Source: Bacillota bacterium (lineage in GTDB: Bacteria > Bacillota > Clostridia > Peptostreptococcales > Anaerovoracaceae). Taken from it: DNA of 16,697 bases. The notes under the pieces are model-generated. The model saw nothing but the letters and a program-made list of their open reading frames with translations, made no database searches and was not told the origin of the DNA. The DNA is taken from NCBI GenBank assembly GCA_016302925.1, contig JAEDMR010000021.1:1-16697 (forward strand), written 5' to 3'. Of this stretch, positions 7,576-15,203 are shown in pieces. A program made the position numbers and the translations under genes. How positions within the stretch are numbered: the first letter of the stretch is position 1; each line of letters begins with the position of its first letter.

Positions 7576-7684
7576 GATGCGTCGATTGAGGCAGCAGCTG
7601 GACATTAAAAAATTAAGTTAAAATCCCTTAAAATTTAGGAATTTAAAAGTTTGCAGGCTGGAGCTGTTTTTGGGCAGTTTCGGC

Positions 7685-7712
7685 TTGCTTTTATTTTTTT
7701 TGAAGTTATAAT
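7685..7712 (+). promoter_or_regulatory. Promoter for pckA
   Basis: TTGCTT at 7685-7690 and TATAAT at 7707-7712 have a 16-nt T-rich spacer. It would give a leader of about 125 nt before the pckA start. The rest of the 270-nt gap after the exonuclease gene is AT-rich with no clear terminator. Confidence 0.55.
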
Positions 7713-7730
7713 GTAAATCAGAAGAGTGTG

Positions 7731-7813
7731 GTTTCACGCCGGCAGAAGAGCGAAAGAACGGAGACTGCAGAGGAAAACGGCTCTGAATATTTTGCAAATA
7801 ATCAGCCTGAAAC
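7731..7813 (+). promoter_or_regulatory. Structured 5' leader of pckA
   Basis: GTTTCA (7731-7736) can pair with TGAAAC (7808-7813), extended by GGC 7741-7743 with GCC 7805-7807. An inner AGAGC (7747-7751) pairs with GCTCT (7780-7784). This would enclose most of the untranslated leader in one fold. I do not recognise a known riboswitch class and see no terminator, so any regulation would be at translation or mRNA stability. Confidence 0.3.
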
Positions 7814-7845
7814 ACGAAGAGAAAAAGAGATGAGGTAAGAGAAAG

Positions 7846-9450
7846 ATGGCAATGATCGACTTAACAAAATATGGTATCACAGGTGTAACTGAAATTCTGC
7901 ACAATCCTTCTTATGAAGTACTGTTCGAAGAAGAAACGAAAGCAGAACTGGAAGGTTTCGACAAGGGCCAGATCAGTGAACTGGGCGCAGTAAACGTAAT
8001 GACTGGTGTTTACACTGGCCGTTCCCCTAAAGATAAATATATCGTAATGGACGAAAACTCCAAGGATACTGTATGGTGGACTTCTGCTGAATTCAAGAAC
8101 GACAACCATCCAATGAGCGAAGAAACATGGGCAACCGTAAAAGGTCTGGCTCAGAAGCAGCTGTCTGATAAGAAGCTGTACGTTGTAGACGCATTCTGCG
8201 GTGCTAACAAGGATACCCGCATGGCAATCCGTTTCATCATGGAAGTGGCTTGGCAGGCACACTTTGTTACTAACATGTTCATCCGTCCTTCTGAAGAAGA
8301 ACTGGCAAACTTCGAACCTGACTTCGTAGTATACACTGCCTCCAAGGCGAAGGTTGACAACTACGAAGAACTGGGTCTGAACTCCGCAACCTGCGTAGCA
8401 TTTAACATCACTTCCAGAGAACAGGTTATCCTGAACACCTGGTACGGCGGCGAAATGAAGAAGGGTATGTTCTCCATGATGAACTACTATCTGCCGCTGA
8501 AGGGCATCGCATCCATGCACTGCTCCGCAAACTGCGACATGAACAAGGAAAACACTGCAATCTTCTTCGGTCTGTCCGGTACTGGTAAGACGACTCTGTC
8601 CACTGACCCTAAGAGACTGCTGATCGGTGACGACGAACACGGCTGGGACGATAACGGTATCTTCAACTTTGAAGGTGGCTGCTATGCCAAGGTTATCAAC
8701 CTGGACAAGGATTCCGAACCAGACATCTATAACGCAATCAAGAGAAACGCACTGCTGGAAAACGTTACTCTGGACGAAGAAGGCAAGATCGACTTCGCTG
8801 ACAAGAGTGTAACCGAAAACACTCGTGTTTCCTACCCAATTAACCATATCGAAAACATCGTACGTCCAGTATCTGCTGCACCGGCTGCGAAGAATGTAAT
8901 CTTCCTGTCCGCTGACGCATTCGGCGTACTGCCTCCAGTATCCATCCTGACTCCGGAACAGACTCAGTACTACTTCCTGTCCGGTTTCACTGCGAAGCTG
9001 GCTGGTACGGAAAGAGGTATCACAGAACCTACTCCAACCTTCTCTTCCTGCTTCGGTCAGCCGTTCCTGGAACTGCACCCAACCAAGTATGCAGAAGAAC
9101 TGGTTAAGAGAATGGAAGCTTCCGGCGCCAAGGCTTACCTGGTTAACACTGGCTGGAATGGTACCGGCAAGCGTATCTCCATCAAGGATACCCGTGGTAT
9201 CATCGACGGCATCCTGAGCGGTGACATCAACAACGCTCCTACCAAGGTTGTTCCTTACTTCAATCTGGAAGTTCCAACCGAGCTGCCAGGCGTAAACCCT
9301 GCAGTTCTGGACCCAAGAGACACTTATGCAGATGCGGCTGAATGGGAAGCTAAGGCTCAGAACCTGGCTGGCCTGTTCATCGACAACTTTGTGAAGTTCT
9401 GCGGCAACGATGCTGGTAAGGCTCTGGTTCCGGCAGGCCCGCAGCTGTAA
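7846..9450 (+). CDS. pckA: Phosphoenolpyruvate carboxykinase (ATP)
   Basis: This cytosolic enzyme interconverts oxaloacetate plus ATP with PEP, CO2 and ADP. In anaerobes it often runs toward oxaloacetate to fix CO2 and make ATP. The 534-residue length is typical of the ATP-dependent family. Landmarks are YTGRSPKDKY (Arg59, substrate binding), YGGEMKKGMF with a metal-ligand Lys, the P-loop FFGLSGTGKTTLS (242-252) and the metal-binding LIGDDEHGWD (Asp262/Asp263). The start ATG 7846 has GAGG about 10 nt upstream; ATG 7852 is an alternative. Codon use is strongly biased to a few codons, suggesting high expression. It is monocistronic, with its own promoter and a strong terminator. Confidence 0.96.
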   Translation: MAMIDLTKYGITGVTEILHNPSYEVLFEEETKAELEGFDKGQISELGAVNVMTGVYTGRSPKDKYIVMDENSKDTVWWTSAEFKNDNHPMSEETWATVKGLAQKQLSDKKLYVVDAFCGANKDTRMAIRFIMEVAWQAHFVTNMFIRPSEEELANFEPDFVVYTASKAKVDNYEELGLNSATCVAFNITSREQVILNTWYGGEMKKGMFSMMNYYLPLKGIASMHCSANCDMNKENTAIFFGLSGTGKTTLSTDPKRLLIGDDEHGWDDNGIFNFEGGCYAKVINLDKDSEPDIYNAIKRNALLENVTLDEEGKIDFADKSVTENTRVSYPINHIENIVRPVSAAPAAKNVIFLSADAFGVLPPVSILTPEQTQYYFLSGFTAKLAGTERGITEPTPTFSSCFGQPFLELHPTKYAEELVKRMEASGAKAYLVNTGWNGTGKRISIKDTRGIIDGILSGDINNAPTKVVPYFNLEVPTELPGVNPAVLDPRDTYADAAEWEAKAQNLAGLFIDNFVKFCGNDAGKALVPAGPQL

Positions 9451-9536
9451 GACGACCCGGACCTTTCGGTATGTTATTCGCTGAGGCATCGTATTACATG
9501 ATATTTTACTGTGGAAAGACATGGGCTTCCACAGCA

Positions 9537-9573
9537 GCAGGCCGTTCTGACATGGAAAGCGGCCTGCTTTTTT
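9537..9573 (+). terminator. Intrinsic terminator of pckA
   Basis: GCAGGCCG (9537-9544) and CGGCCTGC (9560-9567) form a perfect 8-bp stem followed by six T residues. A second hairpin, GTGGAA with TTCCAC, lies just before it at about 9511-9532. Confidence 0.88.
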
Positions 9574-9619
9574 GTACCTAAAGTGCATAAAGAATTGTTT
9601 CGATTTAGAAGAAAAGAGA

Positions 9620-9648
9620 TTGACAAATATAGAATACGGATGTATACT
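9620..9648 (+). promoter_or_regulatory. Consensus promoter driving the riboswitch and surface protein
   Basis: TTGACA (9620-9625), a 17-nt spacer and TATACT (9643-9648) match the housekeeping consensus very closely. The predicted start of transcription near 9655 is about 17 nt before the riboswitch aptamer. Confidence 0.85.
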
Positions 9649-9671
9649 CAAATTGATTTAAGACAAGAAAA

Positions 9672-9755
9672 TAACGAAAAAGGTAAACCTGTCGAAAGGC
9701 AGCGACACAAAGCTATAGGGCCTGATCTGTAAAGATGGCAGCCAGTTGCACGTTT
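9672..9755 (+). ncRNA. c-di-GMP-I (GEMM) riboswitch aptamer
   Basis: The order of conserved blocks matches class I c-di-GMP aptamers. GGTAAACC (9682-9689) is followed by a CTGTC/GGCAG stem capped by a GAAA tetraloop, then GCGACACAAAGC. The distal stem carries the tetraloop-receptor-like GGGCCTGATC and GATGGCAGCC, then the closing GTTGCAC. AACG (9673-9676) and CGTT (9751-9754) can close P1. By hand alignment to the Vibrio Vc2 aptamer, the base equivalent to G20 is G at 9682, as in c-di-GMP rather than cGAMP binders. It lies between a strong promoter and a terminator, upstream of a secreted beta-helix protein, a typical regulon member. Confidence 0.9.
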
Positions 9756-9839
9756 AGATGAAATCCCGTTATCATTGTGAAATGAAACAGGAGAATTTCA
9801 GTATGATTTTTTGAAATACAGTGTATCCGCGCAGATTCA

Positions 9840-9882
9840 AGGCAGGTCTACTATAGACTTGCCTTTTATTTTTCGTTTTTTT
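9840..9882 (+). terminator. Riboswitch expression-platform terminator
   Basis: AGGCAGGTCTA (9840-9850) pairs with TAGACTTGCCT (9854-9864), giving 11 bp with one G-U and a 3-nt loop. Long T-rich tracts follow to about 9882. The 5' arm can alternatively pair with 9683-9693 in the aptamer, which would be a terminator/antiterminator choice. Confidence 0.8.
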
Positions 9883-9886
9883 CTGT

Positions 9887-9962
9887 CATCACCCTGATGA
9901 GCCGGAATGTATGCCACGCAGAAAAGAAATACCGGCTCCCAAAAAAAAGGTGCCTTTGGCAC
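9887..9962 (+). promoter_or_regulatory. Cluster of hairpins in the surface-protein leader
   Basis: Three stems lie between the terminator and the ribosome binding site. CATCA/TGATG spans 9887-9899. GAGCCGG (9899-9905) pairs with CCGGCTC (9932-9938). GTGCC/GGCAC spans 9950-9962 with a TTT loop, 11 nt before AGGAGG. None matches a regulatory RNA class known to me. The last one could influence access to the ribosome binding site. Confidence 0.4.
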
Positions 9963-9987
9963 AGTAAGAAAAAAGGAGGAAAAACGA

Positions 9988-12675
9988 ATGAAAAAACTAT
10001 TATATGCATTATTATGCGTAATGATGGTGTGCTGCATGATGCCGGGAATGGCATGGGCGACAGAGGGTACCTTTTCGCCTTCTTCAATTGATATTTCAGG
10101 ATCACTTAACTATCTGAAAGAAAACTTGTATAACAATAAGAATCTTCAGGGTACAAGCGGTGGAGATTACACTGTTGCGTCAGCAATGAAAACAGATTCA
10201 GCAAAATTATCCGTGCTGCAACAAAAGTATTACGTCAATGTCGGAAGTTATAGTGGAGATGTGACAAGCATCACTTGTGGTAACTATGAATATGGTCCGA
10301 CAGATACATTCAGGCTCTCTGTTGGTAATAATGTCTTCATAACTGATAGAGCATTTTATATAACAGATAATAATCTTTATGTGGCAGCGATACTGATTGC
10401 TCCGCGGGAGTCAATCAGTATCAATGGTCAGCCATATAATTTAAATATTTCACCTGCGATAAACCAACTTTCAGCAACGTCGTTTGCAAAATGGTCTGGC
10501 GGCGGGGAACTTTCGGTAAGTAATGTATCTGGAAATACATGTACTGTTACTGCATCTGGAAAGAATGTGAAGGGTGCGTTGTTTATTGGAATCCAGAATG
10601 TGACCAGCGATTCGATTTTTATTACTGAAAAAGCATATGTGGGCGGTGGAAAACCTTCCTATGGATTTACTAAACCGGATGAGCAGAACGGTACTACAGA
10701 TGGATTAGCATTTTATCCATTTGGATGGGATAAGGATCTCACAGACGTAGAAAATATTTCCAGTTATGATGGTGCTGTTCTGAACTATTCCATTTATGTT
10801 GTAGGGCAGGGTGTTTGCAATGCGACTATCAACTACAAAGTTGGTGGTGTAAAGGCAGAAGTAGGCGGAAAGAAATACCTTTCCTTAGAAGATGCAATTA
10901 CAAATGCGGCTGATGGAAAGACAATCACCTTATTAGACGATGTTACTCTTGACAGCATGATTATGCTGCATAAGAGTATCACTCTGGATCTGAATGGTAA
11001 AAAATTAAATCGTGACAATGGAAATAGCATTGTACAGGTTGTAGATGGTGCAACTCTTACAATTGATGGAACAAAAGCGGGTTCAACTGTTTATGGCCGC
11101 ATCAATGTTGGTATTGCAGAAAATAATAATGGTAGTGTAATCATGAATGGCGGTACTTACAGTTGCACTAATAACCAGACTGTGCTCCATATCAACGGTA
11201 CCTGCAAGAATTCCAATGTAACAATTTCAGGCGTTGACATTACAAGCCCTTCGGATAATGGTATTCAGTTGAACGGTGCTGGAACTTTCCTGATTGAAAA
11301 TAGTAAGATTACGGGTGCTACCGCTGTATACATAAAGTCAGGTACTACCACAATACGTAACTGTACTTTTACGGGTACAATGGATCCTGCAAACTATACA
11401 TACTATGGGAATGGTGCGTATGCAACAGGAGATGCAATCGTTGTAGATGCCTGCAATTATCCTGGTGGAGATCCTACTGTTAATATCGTAAGTGGTTCTT
11501 TTACAGGAACAAAGGCTGCAGTAGGCTTTTATTCCTATAACAATGGAAAGGGAACTATCTCGATTACTGGTGGTACATTCAGCAGCAACCCAACAGAATA
11601 TCTGGCAAATGCAAACTACTATGTGACGGGTAATGGTTCATACACTGTGCACTATTCCGCTCCATATGTTCCAACCACTCCGACTGACAACGTAACTAAC
11701 TCCGGCTCGATCACTGCTGGTAATGCTACCACCAGTGCGGATCTGAGCAATACCACCACAACGACGACAGAAGGCGGCACGACGACTACGACTGCTGCCG
11801 TTGACAAAGAGACTGCAGACAAGATCGTGGACAAAGCAGTGGAAAACAAGTCAGAAGAAGTCGTGATTGATGTGACTGCAAATACTTCTGCGGCTGCAGG
11901 CTCAGTAACAGCAGCGCAGGTTGAAGTTCCGACCACCGCACTGGAGGCAATTGCGGAAAAGACGGAAGCTGACGTAACGGTGAAGACGGATGTGGCAGAG
12001 GTTACTCTGGATAATGCAGCGGTTGGCGCAGTGGCTGAACAGGCTGCAGGCGATACCGTACAGCTGATCGTAGAGAAGATTGACGAGAATGCGGATAAGG
12101 TGGAATTCGAACTGAAGATCGTAAGCTCGGAGGGCAAAGTAATCAGCGACTTCAAGGGCGGCAATGTGTCAGTTACCGTAACAGTTCCAAAAGCAATGGC
12201 GGAAAAGGAAATCGTTTGTGTATATATCGATGAAAACGGCAGAATGAGCAAGGTAAAGGGCCAGAAAAATGCGGACGGCACTTACACTTTCATCACCGGG
12301 CACTTCTCCACTTATGCACTGATGACTGCAGAAGAAGCTGATGCAGCAATTGCAGAACAGACTGCAGCAATTCAGAGCACGAAAATCATGCTGCGCTCTC
12401 AGCAGGTAAAGATGAAGAATGGCAAGAAGGCCATCAAACTGACCTGGACTTGTGACAGTGACGTCGTTTTCGACGGTGTTGAGATTTACCGCTCCGCCAA
12501 GAGATACAGCGGCTTCGGTAAGAGACCGCTCTTCAGCACAACGAAGGACACTTACTACAACACTTCCGTGAAAGCTGGTACGAAATATTACTATAAAGTA
12601 AGAGGCTATGTAGAAGCAGAAGGGGAAAAGATCTACACCGACTATTCCACGAAAGCCTGGAGAACCGTGAAATAA
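9988..12675 (+). CDS. Secreted surface protein with beta-helix and C-terminal Fn3-like module
   Basis: An 895-residue extracellular protein, probably an adhesin or carbohydrate-contacting surface protein. ATG 9988 follows AAGGAGG (9973-9979) by 8 nt and starts a Sec signal peptide, MKKLLYALLCVMMVCCMMPG then MAWA, with likely cleavage after Ala24. Residues about 25-290 are an unrecognised variable domain. Residues about 290-550 show the short repeating beta pattern of a right-handed beta-helix (pectate-lyase-like), with phrases such as SITLDLNGKKL and ISITGGTFSSNP. A Thr-rich linker follows near 585-605, then a domain ending GHFSTYALM, and a C-terminal Fn3-like module (about 800-895) with YYYKVRGY and STKAWRTVK. 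I see no LPXTG sorting motif or membrane anchor. Expression should depend on c-di-GMP through the upstream riboswitch. Confidence 0.85.
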   Translation: MKKLLYALLCVMMVCCMMPGMAWATEGTFSPSSIDISGSLNYLKENLYNNKNLQGTSGGDYTVASAMKTDSAKLSVLQQKYYVNVGSYSGDVTSITCGNYEYGPTDTFRLSVGNNVFITDRAFYITDNNLYVAAILIAPRESISINGQPYNLNISPAINQLSATSFAKWSGGGELSVSNVSGNTCTVTASGKNVKGALFIGIQNVTSDSIFITEKAYVGGGKPSYGFTKPDEQNGTTDGLAFYPFGWDKDLTDVENISSYDGAVLNYSIYVVGQGVCNATINYKVGGVKAEVGGKKYLSLEDAITNAADGKTITLLDDVTLDSMIMLHKSITLDLNGKKLNRDNGNSIVQVVDGATLTIDGTKAGSTVYGRINVGIAENNNGSVIMNGGTYSCTNNQTVLHINGTCKNSNVTISGVDITSPSDNGIQLNGAGTFLIENSKITGATAVYIKSGTTTIRNCTFTGTMDPANYTYYGNGAYATGDAIVVDACNYPGGDPTVNIVSGSFTGTKAAVGFYSYNNGKGTISITGGTFSSNPTEYLANANYYVTGNGSYTVHYSAPYVPTTPTDNVTNSGSITAGNATTSADLSNTTTTTTEGGTTTTTAAVDKETADKIVDKAVENKSEEVVIDVTANTSAAAGSVTAAQVEVPTTALEAIAEKTEADVTVKTDVAEVTLDNAAVGAVAEQAAGDTVQLIVEKIDENADKVEFELKIVSSEGKVISDFKGGNVSVTVTVPKAMAEKEIVCVYIDENGRMSKVKGQKNADGTYTFITGHFSTYALMTAEEADAAIAEQTAAIQSTKIMLRSQQVKMKNGKKAIKLTWTCDSDVVFDGVEIYRSAKRYSGFGKRPLFSTTKDTYYNTSVKAGTKYYYKVRGYVEAEGEKIYTDYSTKAWRTVK

Positions 12676-12699
12676 GCGGGAGACTATTTTTAGAAAAAG

Positions 12700-12734
12700 A
12701 TGCACGCTGGACATTCTGGCGTGCATTCGTTTTT
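12700..12734 (+). terminator. Intrinsic terminator of the surface-protein gene
   Basis: ATGCACGC (12700-12707) and GCGTGCAT (12719-12726) form a perfect 8-bp stem followed by TCGTTTTT. Confidence 0.8.
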
Positions 12735-12757
12735 CATCCAGAAAACAAATATTATTC

Positions 12758-12786
12758 GTGTCATAAATACAGATTTGGATTATAAT
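12758..12786 (+). promoter_or_regulatory. Candidate promoter for the M20 peptidase gene
   Basis: TATAAT at 12781-12786 is a perfect -10 box. The best -35 at 17-nt spacing is a weak GTGTCA (12758-12763). It sits between the upstream terminator and the gene and leaves a leader of about 50 nt. Confidence 0.45.
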
Positions 12787-12840
12787 AAAGATAACAATCG
12801 CCTGGATTACAGGGATTGGTTCGAAAAACGGGAGGAAACA

Positions 12841-14097
12841 ATGAAACCTGAGACATTATTACAGGCGGCGATGGACATACAGGAGACCATAATCCGTCAG
12901 CGGAGATATCTCCATACGCACCCGGGATGCGGGTTTGATATCGCCGAGACGAAAGATTTCGTGAAGAAAGAGCTGGAAGAAATGGGCTATGCGCCGGAGG
13001 AGTGCGGCAGATGCGGGCTGGTGGCGCTGGCCGGGCGCGGCGCGGGGAACGGACCGGCGGGGGATAAGGATACACAGGGCGGGAAGGTTTTCCTGCTCCG
13101 GGCAGATATGGACGGGCTGCCGATCCGGGAGGAGGCGGACGTGGACTTCCCTTCCACAAACGGATGCATGCATGCCTGCGGCCATGATATGCACACGGCC
13201 ATGCTGCTGGGTGCGGCGCGGCTTCTGAAGGAGCATGAGGACGAGATCGAGGGTACGGTAAAGCTGATGTTTCAGCCGGCGGAGGAGGTCTTCCAGGGAT
13301 CCCATGATATGATAGAAGCAGGCTTGCTGGATCACCCGAAGGTGGATGCAGCCCTGATGATTCATGTGATGGCGGGCATGCCGTTTCCTGCGGGGACGGT
13401 GGTGGTTTCGGCGCCGGGAGTCAGCGCGCCTGCGGCGGATCTGTTTGAGATTCGGGTGCAGGGCAAGGGCTGCCACGGGTCCATGCCGAACACAGGGATC
13501 GATCCGCTGAATGCGGCGGCCCATATTCTGATTGCGCTGCAGGAAATTCAGACCAGGGAGCTGCCGATGGGCGAGCGGGCGGTCCTCACCATCGGTACCA
13601 TGAATGCAGGTACTGCGCCTAATGTGATTCCGGATGTGGTGGTCATGGGCGGCAGCCTGCGGACTTTCGATGGGGAAACCCGTGCATTTATCAAAAAACG
13701 CATGGAAGAGATCGCGGAGGGAACGGCGCGTCTGTTCCGGGCTTCGGCTTCTGTGCACTACACCAGCGGCTGTCCGGCACTGATCAATGATAAGGAGCTG
13801 GCGGCCTGCGTCAGCGGGTATGTGAAGGAACTGCTGGGACCGGACAAAGCATTTTCGGTCGAGGAGCTGAACGCCTTGAGCGCGTCTTCGAAGTCGGCGG
13901 GGTCGGAGGATTTTGCGTATGTGAGTCAGGAAGTTCCTGCCATCATGCTGGCTCTGGCGGCGGGTCAGCCGGAAAAGGGCTACGTATATCCGCAGCACCA
14001 TCCGATGGTGAAATTCGATGAAGACGCTCTGGCAGGCGGCAGCGCAGTGTATGCCTATACGGCCATGCGCTGGCTGGAAGAGCACCGGGGCGAGTAA
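12841..14097 (+). CDS. M20D family metallo-amidohydrolase/peptidase
   Basis: A 418-residue cytosolic zinc hydrolase of the hippurate/N-acyl-amino-acid amidohydrolase type, which removes acyl groups from amino acids or cleaves small peptides; the substrate is unknown. Likely metal ligands are Cys113 and His115 in MHACGHD, Glu148/149 in QPAEE, His175 in LMIHVM and a His of YPQHHP (386-387). LRADMDGLPI and the dimerisation lid with GKGCHGSMPNTGIDP are typical. The start is ATG 12841 because GGAGG at 12831-12835 precedes it by 5 nt; the open frame to 12700 runs over the upstream terminator and is not coding. The gene is GC-rich compared with its neighbours. It ends 93 nt before the second GMP synthase, which has its own promoter. 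Confidence 0.9.
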   Translation: MKPETLLQAAMDIQETIIRQRRYLHTHPGCGFDIAETKDFVKKELEEMGYAPEECGRCGLVALAGRGAGNGPAGDKDTQGGKVFLLRADMDGLPIREEADVDFPSTNGCMHACGHDMHTAMLLGAARLLKEHEDEIEGTVKLMFQPAEEVFQGSHDMIEAGLLDHPKVDAALMIHVMAGMPFPAGTVVVSAPGVSAPAADLFEIRVQGKGCHGSMPNTGIDPLNAAAHILIALQEIQTRELPMGERAVLTIGTMNAGTAPNVIPDVVVMGGSLRTFDGETRAFIKKRMEEIAEGTARLFRASASVHYTSGCPALINDKELAACVSGYVKELLGPDKAFSVEELNALSASSKSAGSEDFAYVSQEVPAIMLALAAGQPEKGYVYPQHHPMVKFDEDALAGGSAVYAYTAMRWLEEHRGE

Positions 14098-14124
14098 TTG
14101 CGCCGGCCGGGAATGCTGAAATAC

Positions 14125-14153
14125 TTGAAGCGGCAGGAAGAATACGGTATAAT
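14125..14153 (+). promoter_or_regulatory. Promoter for the stand-alone GMP synthase gene
   Basis: TTGAAG (14125-14130) and TATAAT (14148-14153) with an exact 17-nt spacer. It lies in the 93-nt gap after the M20 gene, so the second synthase can be expressed independently. Confidence 0.7.
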
Positions 14154-14190
14154 TAGGACAGGTTAATGAAAAAACGAGCTGGAAGCGAAA

Positions 14191-15183
14191 ATGGAGGAAA
14201 ATATGGAGAACAACAAACGTCCTGAAACCATGGAACGTATCACTACCCCGGCACTGGCCGAGGCATTTATTGAAGAACAGGTTGCGGCTATCAAAAGCCA
14301 GGTCGGCGATAAGAAGGTGCTGCTGGCCCTGTCCGGCGGCGTGGACTCATCCGTCGTGGCGGCGCTTCTGATCAAAGCCATCGGTCAGCAGCTGGTCTGC
14401 GTCCACGTCAACCACGGTCTGCTGCGCAAAGGCGAACCGGAGCAGGTCATCGAAGTATTCCGCAATCAGATGAACGCCAATCTGATTTATGTGGATGCGG
14501 TGGACCGTTTCCTGGACAAGCTGGCAGGTGTGGCTGATCCGGAAAAGAAGAGAAAGATCATCGGCGCAGAGTTTATCCGGGTGTTTGAAGAGGAAGCACG
14601 CAAGCAGGAAGGCATTGAGTTCCTGGCACAGGGAACCATCTATCCGGACATCCTGGAAAGCGACGGCGTCAAGGCGCACCACAATGTGGGCGGCCTGCCG
14701 GAAGACATGCAGTTTGAACTGGTAGAGCCGGTGAAGCTGCTGTTTAAGGATGAAGTTCGTGTCGTGGGCAAAGCGCTTGGCCTGCCGGACAATATGGTAT
14801 TCCGTCAGCCGTTCCCGGGCCCTGGTCTGGGTGTGCGCTGCCTGGGAGCCATCACCCGTGATCGTCTGGAAGCTGTCCGCGAGTCCGATGCGATCCTGCG
14901 TGAGGAGTTCGCCAGGAACGGTCTGGAGGGCAAAGTATGGCAGTACTTCACCGCTGTGCCTGACTTCAAGTCTGTCGGCGTGAAGGACGGTGCCCGCACC
15001 TTCGCATACCCTGTCATCATCCGCGCGGTCAACACTGTGGATGCCATGACGGCCACCGTGGAAGACGTGCCGTTCGCCCTGCTGCAGCACATCACCGACC
15101 GGATTACCCACGAAGTGGAAGGCGTCAACCGTGTCCTGTTCGATCTGACCCCGAAGCCGGTGGGCACGATTGAGTGGGAATAA
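14191..15183 (+). CDS. guaA: Stand-alone GMP synthase ATP-pyrophosphatase subunit, no glutaminase domain
   Basis: A 330-residue homologue of the C-terminal two thirds of GuaA. It should adenylate XMP and aminate it to GMP, but it lacks the amidotransferase domain, so it needs free ammonia or a separate glutaminase. The PP-loop LALSGGVDSS is at about 45-54. KRKIIGAEFIRVFEEEA, QGTIYPDI, HHNVGGLP, FRQPFPGPGLGVR and the terminal TPKPVGTIEWE are conserved, so the active site looks complete. It matches the guaA at 1536 at roughly half of positions by eye, so it is an old paralogue rather than a recent copy. It is not a 5' deletion remnant: the first 25-30 residues are unique, and promoter and ribosome site are present. 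ATG 14203, 5 nt after GGAGG (14193-14197), is an equally good start. Two-subunit GMP synthases are known from archaea. An integrase gene follows. Confidence 0.88.
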   Translation: MEENMENNKRPETMERITTPALAEAFIEEQVAAIKSQVGDKKVLLALSGGVDSSVVAALLIKAIGQQLVCVHVNHGLLRKGEPEQVIEVFRNQMNANLIYVDAVDRFLDKLAGVADPEKKRKIIGAEFIRVFEEEARKQEGIEFLAQGTIYPDILESDGVKAHHNVGGLPEDMQFELVEPVKLLFKDEVRVVGKALGLPDNMVFRQPFPGPGLGVRCLGAITRDRLEAVRESDAILREEFARNGLEGKVWQYFTAVPDFKSVGVKDGARTFAYPVIIRAVNTVDAMTATVEDVPFALLQHITDRITHEVEGVNRVLFDLTPKPVGTIEWE

Positions 15184-15203
15184 ATCCCGCACCTTTTAGC
15201 AGG

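Noticed and set aside
7861..9651. 596-codon open frame on the minus strand opposite pckA
   Set aside because: It arises from the biased codon use of pckA on the other strand and runs across the pckA terminator; no domain is visible.
9511..9732. 73-codon + strand frame after pckA
   Set aside because: It spans the pckA terminator, the downstream promoter and half of the riboswitch aptamer, and has no ribosome site.
9789..9814. Three-codon ORF (Met-Ile-Phe) behind an AGGAG in the riboswitch expression platform
   Set aside because: Too short to support as a leader peptide, and it lies in DNA better explained as the linker between aptamer and terminator.
9895..9930. CTGATGAG followed by GAAA in the surface-protein leader, reminiscent of a hammerhead ribozyme core
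   Set aside because: The required stem II between the two blocks does not form: GAGCCGG pairs with CCGGCTC located after the GAAA, so the topology is wrong.
14166..14225. 19-codon ORF overlapping the start of the second GMP synthase in another frame
   Set aside because: The predicted start of transcription is only about 5 nt upstream and there is no clear ribosome site; it seems to be chance.
3091..15183. The whole region between the two GMP synthase 3' ends as one element bounded by direct repeats
   Set aside because: The two gene ends share only ACGATTGAGT without a gap, which is explained by homology of the proteins; no other end repeats or recombinase genes lie at the left side.
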